Shown here: piece after piece, positions 12,490 to 25,200 of the stretch
How the letters are laid out: every line of letters starts with the position of its first letter
Numbering within the stretch: position 1 is the first letter of the stretch
Assembly (NCBI GenBank): GCA_026168455.1
Contig: CM047431.1
Span: 55,358,539 to 55,422,538, forward strand
From: Theocolax elegans
Taxonomy: Eukaryota > Arthropoda > Insecta > Hymenoptera > Cerocephalidae
DNA: 64,000 nt
Direction: 5' to 3'
Notes under the pieces: model-generated
Seen by the model: the letters and a program-made list of their open reading frames with translations, nothing else
The model's database searches: none
Told to the model about the DNA's origin: nothing
Program-made: the position numbers and the translations under genes

Positions 12490-14480
12490 ACTGAAACTAA
12501 TTTAGTACCATTCTGTAAACAATCAAAGTTACAGTGCCGCCATGAAGTTGTTAAATTTTTTAAATTTTGCTAAGAAAATGAGAAAGTTACTTGAAACTTC
12601 CATTAAATAAATTAGCTTTTTATTTTGATATAACTTACACATTTACGCATTCATAATATTTAAGTACCCAAAAGAATGGAAAAGTAGTACTATAAATGTT
12701 TTATTTAATAAGATTAATAATGGTTATATTTTGGTATATAAAAAATGTAGCATGCCTAGTACCCAGCCTATGTAAAATGAATGCAAAAATTTGTTCGTTT
12801 ATGTCTAATTTTTTTAATGTGTTTAATGAAAATTAGTTAATATTAAAAATAAACGTATAAGTAACAAATAATACGTGCAAACCGCAAGTTTTTCGTAACA
12901 TAACCTGATCGGGACTCGACTTGATCCTTTAGTAAACACAAACGTAACATTGACTAGTTACTGGGACATGTATTTCTAGCCACTGGGACAAACGCAATTT
13001 CGCTTGGTTAGTGACTAGGACATTGCATTCATTAATTATTTAAGACCTTTGTATACAATTGTCTTCTATTTACTCTATATATTTTGAGTAGTAATGATTC
13101 GTTTCTATAAGTGGTTGGTTATTGGGACTTTTATTTTAATTTTACTATAAAATCTCCAGAAAATCTAGTGCAATAACTATAATGCAATATTTTATGACGA
13201 AAGTATATTTATGAAAATTGCAAATAGTATTAACAAAAAAACCGCTGCCAATTAATTGGCACCTAACGTCCTAACTTCCTCAAATTAACATGTCGATCCA
13301 ATATGTGATATATTACTCTAGTATAATATTATTTAATTATATAAAACAAAATTTTATAACATTTCTAATAATATTATTCTTTTTTGATTGGAACTTATAT
13401 AGCTAGATATAGCTAGCTAAAAAAAATTAATGTATTTTCGTAAAAAATATCGCTGCGCGATGCAAGGAATGCAAAAGCTTAGCTTTTTGCATATAAGGCA
13501 CGGCCGTGTAAAGCTCGCAGTTCGCGCTTGCATCGTTTGTGAGTATTGGGTAAAATACCTGCCTCAACAATTCAACCCAACTTTTATTAATTTATAATAT
13601 ATAAAAACATGACTTCAAATTATGTGCTTATCATCTTCGTTATTTGACTGTTTTTCTCTACTTATCTTTGAAAATATTATTCTGAACGTAAAGTGCAGAA
13701 TAGTGAAAAGTTTTGTTATTTTGAGACATTTCGTCCATATAAAGTTTTTATGTAGGATTAATACACATTTCAAGATAATGCTACATAACCGTTTCTGAGC
13801 AATTAAAAATAATGTCATAATTTAAACTGTTTCTGTGCTATATATAAAGTATACCTCAGGTAAATCGGTCATAAATTGACAGAGTCATCTTAGATACACG
13901 ATTATATAAATACATTTTAGGGAGGGCCTCAAATCAGTTCTAATACGCATACATTTCTCTTACAACCCATTATCTAGTATATTTTGATGCATCACACATT
14001 TTGCGATGATGAAAATATACACACACACATCATACAGACATTTTCTAAAAACACGTGATTTCGACTGCTGACATGTTAAACATTTATAACATGTTTTTAG
14101 CGAATCGAAAAATTTTACTATTACGAAGCTTCCTCTATGAGGAAGCAATAATTGTAATATAATTATATATTTAAAAATATTTATTTACTAAAAATTACTT
14201 ATATCACATTTTTATTAAATAATACTAAAATTTATGTTAGAAATTAATAGAAAAATAATACCGCAAATACGTCAAAATTTTTAGATTTTAACTACTATTA
14301 TATACATTATAAATTATAATTACCTTTAAAAGATCGGGATTTGAAAAATTTAAAAAGCACAGTTTTTTTATATTAAATTGTGTAAAATGTGTGAATTGTT
14401 GATTGTAATTTAGATATATACAAAAATGAACATAATAACTAAATCTTTCATTTTATTTTTATTTTACAATATTTTAAGTG
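12490..14480. other. AT-rich spacer with one palindrome-rich block
   Basis: No gene seen. At 13450-13540 several short palindromes lie close together (TGCAAAAGCTTAGCTTTTTGCA-like, CACGGCCGTG, and CGATGCAAG facing CTTGCATCG) in DNA richer in GC than its flanks. Confidence 0.4.
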
Positions 14481-14482
14481 TA

Positions 14483-15234
14483 CACTGAGAGAAAAATTTG
14501 TTTACAGTTAATAAGTATATTTGTTTGAAAAATGAAGCACAAAATATTTTTATAATTATTGTAGCGCTTTAATATTTAATAAAGATTTGTGCATGTAAAG
14601 TAATGTCGCGCGGTGGCGATTTTCAGGTTATCTTAAATAGATTACTTGAAAATAAAATACTTATTTTGGCAATATAAGTAGTAAACCAAAAAAAATTTTA
14701 ATTCATGTCATTGTATTAAATGAAGTTAGTTATTTGAAAATTAGTGGTATTTTGTACAAAAGAAAATAACATAGTAAATGTTATATACAGTATTTATTAT
14801 TATTATTTATTATTTGTAACATAGGAATTCAGCTATCATATTCGTGGAAACAGTATATTTACTATTGAATCAAATGTATAGATCATTATACTATAATTTC
14901 ATTAGTATTAAACAATGATTTTAATTAACCATAATTTAAAACACTATATTTAACAATACTGCAATAATATATTGGAACAGAGGGGACAAAGTTTTAATTG
15001 TAAATATTTTAAAAAATAAATTATTGTTTTCTATTAAATATTTCTAATAGTAAATTTAATTAAGCGAATTATAGTAAAAAATACTGTCAAATAAAAAGTT
15101 GGGTGATTTAAGTATGTATATTATAAATAATTCAGTAATAATGTAGTAAAATCAACGAAATAATCGGGTTGTTTTAGTTATATTATACTTTACTATATTT
15201 TTTGTCAATTTTGCCATGCACTTTTTTCTCAGTG
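14483..15234. mobile_element. AT-rich inverted-repeat element, CACTGAGA termini
   Basis: Starts CACTGAGAGAAAAATTTG after TA and ends CACTTTTTTCTCAGTG. Length 752, non-coding. The ends belong to the same type as those at 601 and 1125. The right-hand target base pair is CA rather than TA, so the exact border is uncertain. Confidence 0.55.
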
Positions 15235-15257
15235 CAGAAAATGTAAAGATAGCAAGG

Positions 15258-15259
<2 letters not shown>

Positions 15260-15298
<39 letters not shown>
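15260..15298. repeat. (TA)n microsatellite
   Basis: About 19 TA units, read directly. Confidence 0.95.
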
Positions 15299-15299
<1 letters not shown>

Positions 15300-15302
<3 letters not shown>

Positions 15303-15560
15303 CCTTTCTACGAAGGAAACCAGGAAGGCTTAATCGTTCCCTTCGCACTTATCCTTTTAGTTCGCGTTGTTTTTTTCATCGTCGCGTCACCATACCAATG
15401 CCTTTTTCCTGCAGTCTCGACATTCACGAGTTTAAACTATACTGTGCCTACTACTAATTATAGCGTAGACACTGACAATGGAGACGCGTGCTCGAGTGCA
15501 CTGTCGGCAGAATTTACACTCCCGTCGCGCCTTTTCAATTAGAGAGAGGTACAATTTTTA
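15300..15560. promoter_or_regulatory. GC-elevated island beside a (TA)n tract
   Basis: Balanced composition from 15300 to about 15560 after a 38-base (TA)n run, with CTGCAGTCTCGAC and GACGCGTGCTCGAGTG. A 65-codon plus-strand frame from 15478 is not recognisable. It may be regulatory or a noncoding exon. Confidence 0.2.
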
Positions 15561-15599
15561 TCTCTTTTATACACGCCGGTTAGTTTGTTCATTAACTTT

Positions 15600-18500
15600 T
15601 TTTTTATATAAATTTTTTTTTTCGATCGTCCGCTTTTTATATCATACTTGCATCCATAAACTATCACAAATATAATTTGTAAATCGTTAAAGCATCGTGT
15701 TTTGTCTTCGGATGTATGGGCTAATGCGCGTCTGATGGATGTGTCTATTTAGCTTTGGACCAAAATTACCGGTTTCTATACACCTTGCAAACCAACAAAT
15801 AGTTGTTGAAACGTTCAATTAAATCTTCGACATTATTATTTTGTATTGTTTAGGACCATGTACTTTCATTTTGAATTGCAACAATAAATAACTGTTCGTT
15901 GTTAATTTTGTCGGTAAATAATGGGGTAACACTCATATAAATTATATTAAAAATATAATCGTGTAAAATTTGGGTATGCGGTTAAAATAAAGTTTAAGCC
16001 TCTGATTTCTTCTAACAATAAACAGCAATCCCTTTACACTCAAAATTACTACATAATACTAGAATATTTTATTATATTATTGATACTAAACTAATTGTAA
16101 CTTGAATTAAATATAGACTTGCAAATATTTATTTATTAATAATTATTGTATTACTTTATAAAAAATGTATTAATTTTTATTAAACAATACTAAAAATTAC
16201 GTTAGCAGATTATATAGAAAAATAATACCGCAAATACGTCATAATTTTCAGATTTACTATAATTTCATACAAAATTGTACTTTCACGTATGGTTGTATGA
16301 AGTTTGTAAATTAATAGATAACTATAGTGAATAATTTATAAGGCTTGTCATCTCCATGACGGGATAAAAGATCTATTAAATAATTTATAAAAATCGTACT
16401 TTCTGCCTGCCCAAAAACTATGTGCGAAATAGTATATATTACACATCTAGGGAGGTAAAATATTGGCGACCGTGGTGTGTATATTATTTTCTTCAACACT
16501 TTTTGAAAAGTGTGATATACGAATTATTTGAGTGCAACAATTCATTAATTAACAAAATACCTATATAGAATAATAAAATGCGTACAAAAGCGCGTATTTT
16601 ATAATATACCAAAAAAAAAAAAAAAGAAAAATTAAAGAACGTATAAATGTATTGTGTGTATATATATCGTGGCTATAAAAGGAGATGTGAAATTGCGTGA
16701 AGTTGGTAGTCTGAAAAAAAAGAAAGAAAAAAGTACCATAAAAGGACGCGTACACTGATTATACAGATTGTTGGCCTTGCTCGTACGCGAATCTAGTTGA
16801 GAATTGTACTGACTTGGGTTATTTTTCTTGAACGTTCGCGAGATCTCTATGTGCGTGTATGAGACTATCGCTTTCGAGACCTCGTTTCGATCGCTTATAT
16901 TGCAGATACGTCTACTCGGTGAAATTAAGCTTGTAACAATTATTTTCACTTTTTATTGTTTACGCGGCGGTGATGTGTTTTTCCTTTCGTCTTTGTGATA
17001 TTAATATTTTAGTGATTGTTTCGGGATAAGCTGCTTTCTTCCTTCTTCGTTAAGGGAAATCGTAGGAAAATAATGTTCAAATTTTTTTTGTATAAAGGTA
17101 AATCCACAATTCAATATATTTTCGTATATGAGGAAATGCACAAAAATTCTTTTAATTCGCGTTTCCTGAAATTGAAAAAATTTAAAATAATATTTAAATA
17201 GTGCAGCATTTTTATTTAAACAATACTATAATAAATAAACTAAAACTTTCCCTTATTTTTATAAATACTCGCTTATTAGAACCTAGTGCATTATTTTTTT
17301 AATGAAATAAATTTTGATACGAGTTTATATAATAATAAGTTTTCAAAAGTAAAGTTCAAAAAGTTTGTTTTGAAAATTAATTTTTATTATACGATTATAT
17401 AAGTTATGTAAAAAAAACTTTAAAAAAAAAGTACGTTACAATCCTTTTATTTCGTGTTCAATTTTTTTTTCACATATAATATGTAGTTTTTTTCACATAT
17501 TAGATGAAGAAAAATGACGTCCAGAAGGTGTGCCTAAAAAAAATTGTTTTCGATTTTAGGGAACGCGACTTGGAAGAATCTTTGTGGATTTTCTCATATA
17601 TATATATATGCACGCACAATCACGGCATATATTTATGTATAAACTAATACGTAATTTGTATATAATTATTTATGATTTATAAAATACTAACACACATATT
17701 ATATACATAAATCTTTTAAATTTAACATTATTAACATATGTTTAGAACCGTGGTAGAAAACACCTATATGCATATAGACAGATCGCATAATTATTGAACG
17801 TTAAACGTGCATACTCTATATATATATACGTTTACGTTATAATCGTGCAGTATCAATAATGAATGTTAAACAAAAAAAAATAAAATATGCGAAACGTCGA
17901 TAGTACGGGATAGTTAACGAAATATAAAAGTATACAGTAAGTTTTGTTGATATTGGCCAGTCGGAGGTTTCGCACTGATGTAATCCTTTAGCGCTACGGC
18001 ATCGCCGCACTCTGACATCATAACGCTGAGAGATAGATAGATATAAGAGAAAGAGAGGGAGAGAAAGAGAGAGAACACGCGTATATAGTTAAACTCGCGA
18101 AGGTCGTTGTCATTGCGCTTCGTTAAATCGGACTCAGGCGTTAGTGTAGTTAGCGAAAATACGAGCTACAAATTATTCCAAGCTTCATCTTCTCTTCCTC
18201 CTCACCTCCCCCCAACCCACCCTACTCCTACTTGTTAATTAAGTTATAAGGGTCGTTTATTACTATACCTACTTGCATACATCTACAATAATTATACTAG
18301 TTTTTTTATATACCATAGTTGCACTTTTATTAATCCCTATAAAGTAAAGCGCCCGAATGTGGGATAAACTGAAAACTAATAAGTAATGTTGGTTTGGGAC
18401 AGACGTATTTACTATATAAACTAATAGATGTGATAAAAAATACTTATCATTTGATACTAACAATTTATACTTGAATAATTTAAAAAAGTATTAAGTCTGT

Positions 18501-19772
18501 CCACTTTAACTGCACATTCAATTCTCATAACGCTCATGTTGGGCACTTTATAAATACAAATAAGTGAATAATCACTAAAAACGAAAAAATTAGTGATAAA
18601 AAATAAAAACTATTTTAATAATGAGTATTCACTAATTTGGTGACAGTAACCGACTTATCACTATCTCATTTTCAGAGAGGACATATGTTTTTTATACGTC
18701 CAACTTTACGTGCATTTTTCTGTCCCAGGCGAAAGCGGCTGTTGATTGTTCAACTTTACCAATCAAAGTCAATTTTTATTAATTACTTACTCAAATAATT
18801 TTCATTTGTAGATAAACTTTTCGTTTTGCTATTTAGTCATCGTGAACTAGCTAATATTTTTAGTTAAAAATTTAAACAACAATATTATATTTTTATATAG
18901 TACTTTTTACACAAACTTCATATTTTATACCTTAGTAGATAATTCAAACGATTTATAAGACGTTTTTTTTTCACCCAGAAACTATAGCTATTTCAGCAAA
19001 AGATGACTAGAAACTTTGTAATTAATGGTTAATAAATATGGTTTAAACAATAGCTATTATAATAAAAAACCTATAACAATATATCAAATTCTTTACTTCT
19101 GTTTCTTTGTAGGGTTCATTGAATTTTATTTTCCTGAATTGGGTTAGTGCACAAAATTTTTGAACAACATTCATTATATCCGTCTGATCGAATATGAAAA
19201 AATAGAACACGTATACTATTATTTCCTTTAAATGAAAATTGAAAGATTCATTGCAGGTTAAAGTTAGGCGATTTTTTATACGTATTAATATACTATAATG
19301 ATACGAAAAAATTATAAACTCATTCTCACTCTTTGAATGTTCATTTATATATAAAAAATTACATATCTTTTATTTTTTCAAATTTTATCTGACAAACATA
19401 ATAGAAAAATAAGCTGCATGGACATTGAATAAACAAATGATAGAGCTTACCATTAAGTTACCGATCTATAATATTGAGACATCTCGAAACAATAATTTAT
19501 TTAAAAATTTTATTTTATTATACTTATATGTATTTTAGAAGTAATGTACAATACATTATTATTTTTTTCTTTATCAATCATTTTGTTCAACGTTTTTAAT
19601 TTGCTTAGTTAAATATGTTCTCTACATATTAAAATAAATTCAACGATCTCAAAAAAAAAGTAGATAGCTGTACGTGCATGGTAATCCCGTATAAAAAATA
19701 TGCGGACGGACTCGCCTAAAGATTCATTTTTATTAAAGATCTGATTAGAATAATTATTTCATCTACAGTCCT
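15600..19772. other. AT-rich spacer with small complex blocks
   Basis: No gene is supported. Blocks of higher complexity at 16780-17060 and 17950-18250 (with GATA and GA runs at 18030-18075) may be regulatory or noncoding exons; a GTAAAT donor-like site lies at 17098. Open frames here are short and poly-T driven. Confidence 0.35.
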
Positions 19773-19996
19773 TAAGGGGATGGAGTACCTTCATTTAAAA
19801 TACACACTTACCGACATTAATAGATTTTTCAAATTTATCATTTAATTTCCATATTTGTTCAATTTTTTGAGTTAAGGCACATTCTACAATGTGAAAAAAT
19901 TGTGCGTGTGCTAAAAAAATTTAGAAAAAATAAAAATTAAAACTGTATTTGAAAAATCAATTGCAGAAATCTGTAATCAGTACGGACTCTCCTTAA
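19773..19996. mobile_element. Possible small MITE with TTAAGG ends
   Basis: TTAAGGGGATGGAGTAC at the left faces GTACGGACTCTCCTTAA at the right, an imperfect inverted pair about 224 bases apart. Similar TTAAGGGGA starts appear near 7870 and 47855. Confidence 0.35.
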
Positions 19997-20720
19997 TGTT
20001 ATATTCACGATATCAAAATAAATATATAAAAATCGTTCGAATTAATATATTTTAAAGTCATCAGACTTGCTGATAAAGGAAATGTGCCTGTTTCCCGTAT
20101 TTCCACGGAATATATATTTATCAAATTCGTTAATATTTACGATAGAAATTTTGTGTATTCACATTTGAATTCGCTATAGAATCTAAATAAGTTACTAATC
20201 GATCACCTACAAATAATCGTGAAATACCGTATACTGCAACTTTATCTATCTTACCGTCACATACTTTAGTAAGTGGTATTGTTTATAGACACACCTTTTC
20301 AAGATTTTATTGAATGTATATGCGTTTACCTTAAAATTTGATCTTGCAACTAATTATACATACACGACAGTTGGGTTAAATAAATGAATAATAAATAGTC
20401 CTTGATTATTTTATATAACGCAAAATATCGTCCACTTTTTAATATTGATGGTGTTATTTTCATATATACTCGTACACGAACTTAAAAAAAATGAAAGAGA
20501 GAAGATACATATACATGTTTATAATTACATACACACATCCCATTCACTGGTATATATAATATTCATGTCGTTCGCGCACCCATCAAAAATATATATATAT
20601 ATATACCTTACAGAGAGCGATCGAAAAGCGTCACCTTTCTATATACACTCAAAATTTCTCAATACCTCGCGCGTACAACAATGGTCTTAGAACTCGAAGC
20701 AGTTGAATCTCGCAACCGAC

Positions 20721-20752
20721 TGTGTGTGTGTGTGTGTGCGTGTGTGTGTGTA
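20721..20752. repeat. (TG)n microsatellite
   Basis: Interrupted TG run read directly; opposite-strand translation gives a poly-HT frame that is not a gene. Confidence 0.9.
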
Positions 20753-20819
20753 GACACGTATTATAGACAAAGCACCTAATCCAAACGTATTTTTTTATTT
20801 TCCAAGTGTGCGCTTGTAC

Positions 20820-21200
20820 AAAGAGAATAAGTTTTGCGCGCACGTGGAGTGAAAGTACGCGTTGAATGTGCACCCATACATTTACAAGAGTGTACGTACC
20901 TCACCGCCTATAGGCATTCGGTATACACTGGATGCAGCAACCGACTCCTCAGTCGTTTAGAGACTCTCGCTACTATACAACGCGATCCGTATATACACTC
21001 TTCCTCCGTTTACCTATAATACGCTTACGAGTCAACCGATCATTCAAGTTTTTTTTTTCTCGCTTTTATTAATTCAATCGTTTTAATTCAACTGTGTGTG
21101 CTTTCGAGGCTACTGGATTGTTGCATGTAAGTACAGGGTTTCGAGGGTGTGTGTGTATATCGTTGTGTGTAGTATGTATGTAGATCGATGATCCAAGTGG
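20820..21200 (+). promoter_or_regulatory. Candidate promoter and noncoding first exon
   Basis: A GC-elevated island contains TCAGTC at 20949-20954, matching the insect initiator consensus TCAKTY, and a strong donor GCAT|GTAAGT at 21127. No frame between them looks coding. A noncoding exon of about 175 bases (20951-21126) is proposed. The nearest known gene downstream on this strand is tmod, 20 kb away; long 5' introns are usual for it in insects. Confidence 0.3.
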
Positions 21201-22020
21201 TTTACGGGATGTCAAACTCGTCGTTTATCTATGTACTACGATATTAATTGATTGGTGGAAAATTTATTGATCTTCCCGAATCGAAAGAGAAAAATTAAAA
21301 AACTTTTATAGACGCGTTATTTCCTTTTTTTTTTTTAACCAACTTTTCACTCGGGAAGATCGATATATTTACACCGATCGACGTTCGAAAAGTAATCGAG
21401 TGATAAAATCAAGTCGGCAATATATATATTGTATGTCGATATTTATTTTTACTAAAGATTAATGTTTTGTGCTTGAAATTATATAAGGAGAATTATACGA
21501 GGATGTTGCTTTTCGCTGTGATGAAATTAATTGTAATTCAAAGTTGCGTTAAGTGATCATTGTTTTAACTAATTTTAAAATCTCAATCTCGTCTATCAAA
21601 GTATTGATCAGCTTGAAACCTTGGGGAATCATTGATTGCATCTGTACGAAAGGCGATGTAATGTTTTATTTATTTAATTTTCTATAAAATATTAGTTTAT
21701 TTAAAAAATAGTGCTCGTCATTCGATTACTTTAATTGCGAGAAATTTGAATGATCGTTTGAGTTCGACATCCTCTTAGTTTAATTTGGATTTATCAAAAT
21801 TATACATATACTCTTTTACTCCTTGTAATGTACAGTACAATAATAATAATATTTAATGAATATATAGAGAAAAAACCATTTTAACAAAATAAATCTTTGA
21901 AATTTTCGACAAACTAAAAAATTTTGATGTTATTGAAAAATATTATTTAATAATATCGGTACACTATCGCTCAGTTATGAACATTTTATAAATTTTCAGT
22001 GATATATATATATATATATA

Positions 22021-22214
22021 TAGTGTTGCCCGATGAGGTCTGGAAAACTAAACGTAGCAATCTAATCTACCTTATTCAATACATGTATATATGTAATAAA
22101 CTTTTCTCTTATATATATATATATATAGTGTTGCCCGATGAGGTCTGGAAAACTAAACGTAGCAATCTAATCTACCTTATTCAATACATGTATATATGTA
22201 ATAAACTTTTCTCT
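22021..22214. repeat. Perfect 105-base tandem duplication
   Basis: The segment TAGTGTTGCCCGATGAGGTC...AACTTTTCTCT (22021-22109) is repeated without change at 22126-22214, the copies being joined by a (TA)n run of the kind that also precedes the first copy. The apparent 80-codon frame across both copies is a result of the repeat. Confidence 0.9.
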
Positions 22215-22219
22215 AAAAT

Positions 22220-25200
22220 CCTAAAAGTGGTGACTACATAATCTTTGAATTATTCGAACATCGTGTTAAGGGATAGTACGAATCTGTCTAATTTTTATTT
22301 TCTCAGATGTACAATATCCACCGTACTTCAACAAAGAAATTTGAAAACATTTTCGTTGACTCGTATATACACGTCACAATCGACTATGGTAATAATTGGA
22401 AGTTACATCGCACCGGGTCATCGACTGTCGACGTAAACATATACATACATTCCCCGATGTGTGTATGTATGCATATGTATATATGCAGTTAAGTAATTTT
22501 TACAAAACACGTTACTCGATACATATAGGTATAGGTATATATGTATATAAAATAAGTCATCCGGTCTTGTCGATAGATCGCGACGAGTTGCGTAATTACA
22601 TATCCCAAGCGGAAATCAAGTTTATTACGGGTAATCATTCCAGCCTATCTTCGCTTTTGCCTATTCCTTTTTTTTTCGCGAATTCTTCTCTTCTTATACA
22701 TACCCTTATTTATTATTTTCAACGTATTCGCGTAAATTTCCACATAACCTTATTAATTTCAACCGACTAATGTTATTTATATATTTTGTATTTATTGAAT
22801 TAACGGTGCAACTCTCGCGTTTTTTTTTTTCTTTATTTCCAAATGGAAGAGACCGCGCCGTAACGAGTACGCCTGAAAATAAGAGAAAGTTAAAGTTAAA
22901 ACACGAAAAAGAATTGCATTATTCACCAGTGAGTGCTATACGTATACGTGGGATAATAAAAAATATGTATGCTTTTTTTTTTAATTAAATGATACACTTT
23001 ACATTTTGTAGAGACGTGCATATTAGTTTGAATTATCTAGGTGTTTGTCCAAAATACCTGTGAGCTCGTCATCGCTCGTTTCTCATGGTCCCAGTTTATA
23101 TATACTATACGATGCTATCGTGTATTCTTTATGGTGTTAACACGTGCGCGTATATATACATGACTCGATTTTTAAAACTTTCGTTTTTCTTATATACAGC
23201 GACGTCGTAATTCGTGTTATTCCCTTTCCCGTTTGTTCATTATTATATCATTTATTACTGTCACTTACATATCTGACGTAAATGTATAATTAAATTCGAT
23301 TTGACTCACAGACCGAGAGATAATTATTAAAATCCTTGTTTATTAATTAATTTTCGACTACAAAAAAGTAAAAACGTCGTGTACATTATTGTAATTATGC
23401 ATATAAGAAAGATAATTGTTGGAAGAACTATACGAACGATTACTAAATATTTTAAGAGATTATACACGCGAGAGGAGAATAATATAAAAATTTACTAGGT
23501 TCATAAATGTATTAGTTAGTCGAAAGATCGTTTGTATTTTAAAAAAACAGTAGACCGAAAAAACCTATATCAACAAATATTGTACGACTGAACTACCTGA
23601 TATACCATGTATACGATATAAAATTAAATGTAAATCTCTGAAAAATTATTTGAATTGTTTCTTAATTATTAATGACTACGAAATTTTAGTACGCTTTCAA
23701 TAATTTTCAACAAATTATTAGTTTGCATATAATAACCGTTAACATAATACTTGTATCTAATTAATCGAATGTTCATGCGATATATGCGGAACTTGTGAGT
23801 ATAGAAAAAATTGTAACAATTACTATTTTGTCTGAAAACTATTAGTATTTTGTGTTAACAATCTATCGCGATATATATGTACACTATGAAATATATTTAA
23901 TTTAATAACACTACAAAGTCGCTGCCCGCAGTTTCGGTCAAACGATTAATAAATAATCCCTCGGTATATATATATATATAATCAATCGTTCGCAAAGTCA
24001 AACTCCATGTACACGCAGGAACAATAGAATGACAATAAAATTGCGCACCCACGCTCTACTTTTTCAGTGGTTGATTTAATCGAGACGAAGTAGACATACT
24101 GCAGAAAGTAAAGTCCCTCTTTGGCTGCGCTGTTATACGTGTATATATATATATAGGTAACTAAAAGGTGCACCGTTACGTCAAGCTATTAATTTTGCTG
24201 TGCATAGACCCTAGACTGAACGGACATTTCCTAGACTCTTCCGACGATTGTCTTTGGTTCATAGCACCGTGACCCAGAACTTTAAACAGACCTCGTACAT
24301 ATATACATTTACTTTCTAATACAACATATATTATTCTCGTTTTTTTTTTTATTTAGAAGTACCTTTTTTAGTTAAAAATGTATATTTATCCTATTTTTGT
24401 ACTTCTTCTTCATCTATAAAACTATAATTTTAAAAGGTAAACGAGCTTTATCTGTAATAAATATATCTTAAAATATTTAATTAAAAAAAAATTGCTCGAT
24501 TATTTTTTAACAAAAAAATTAACACATAGTTTCAATCGTAAGCACTGCATAGTTAGAAACGCTCATAGCTGAAATTGCGTTATCATTTTTTCGTTTTTTT
24601 TTACATTACTTTACCGTTACATAATTATGTAATTTATTATTTATTGCATTTATTTAATTATATGTGCATATTTTAACGAGATGAATTTTACAGTTATAAT
24701 GTGATACCACTTTTTTAATTGAACGTATACGCGTTGACCGTCGATTTATTAATAATAATCGTATTTTATTTTTATTTTTAATATACCTCTCATTAAAAAC
24801 AATTAAATATAAGTTATTTAATTGTTGCAACGGTACTTATATACCTGTACAACTAGTTTTCACACATTTTAAAATAGAAAATATCGAACATAAATAGAAC
24901 TAAATAAATATTTATTTAAATTGCATATTTTGACGATTCTACACTGAAAGGAACATTTATGAATTGCACTAAAAATATATATTTTATTCAATACGTTTGA
25001 AAAAAATAGGTGGGGTGGAAACTAATAATTATTTTGTCGTTTTAAACATGTTATCTTTCTTTCAATTAAAATTCCTTGTATTTAATAAATAATTCTTAGT
25101 TTCAAACGTTAATTTTTCAAAGGAATTTTGTTGTATTCACTAAATTTTTTTTTCCAATGAACGCAAAAAATATTTTATTATTATAAGTCTTATTAACATT

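Noticed and set aside
24943..25165. CACTGAAAGGAACATT at one side and a loosely inverted match at the other, possible MITE
   Set aside because: The inverted match is too poor to fix borders, and no target duplication is visible.
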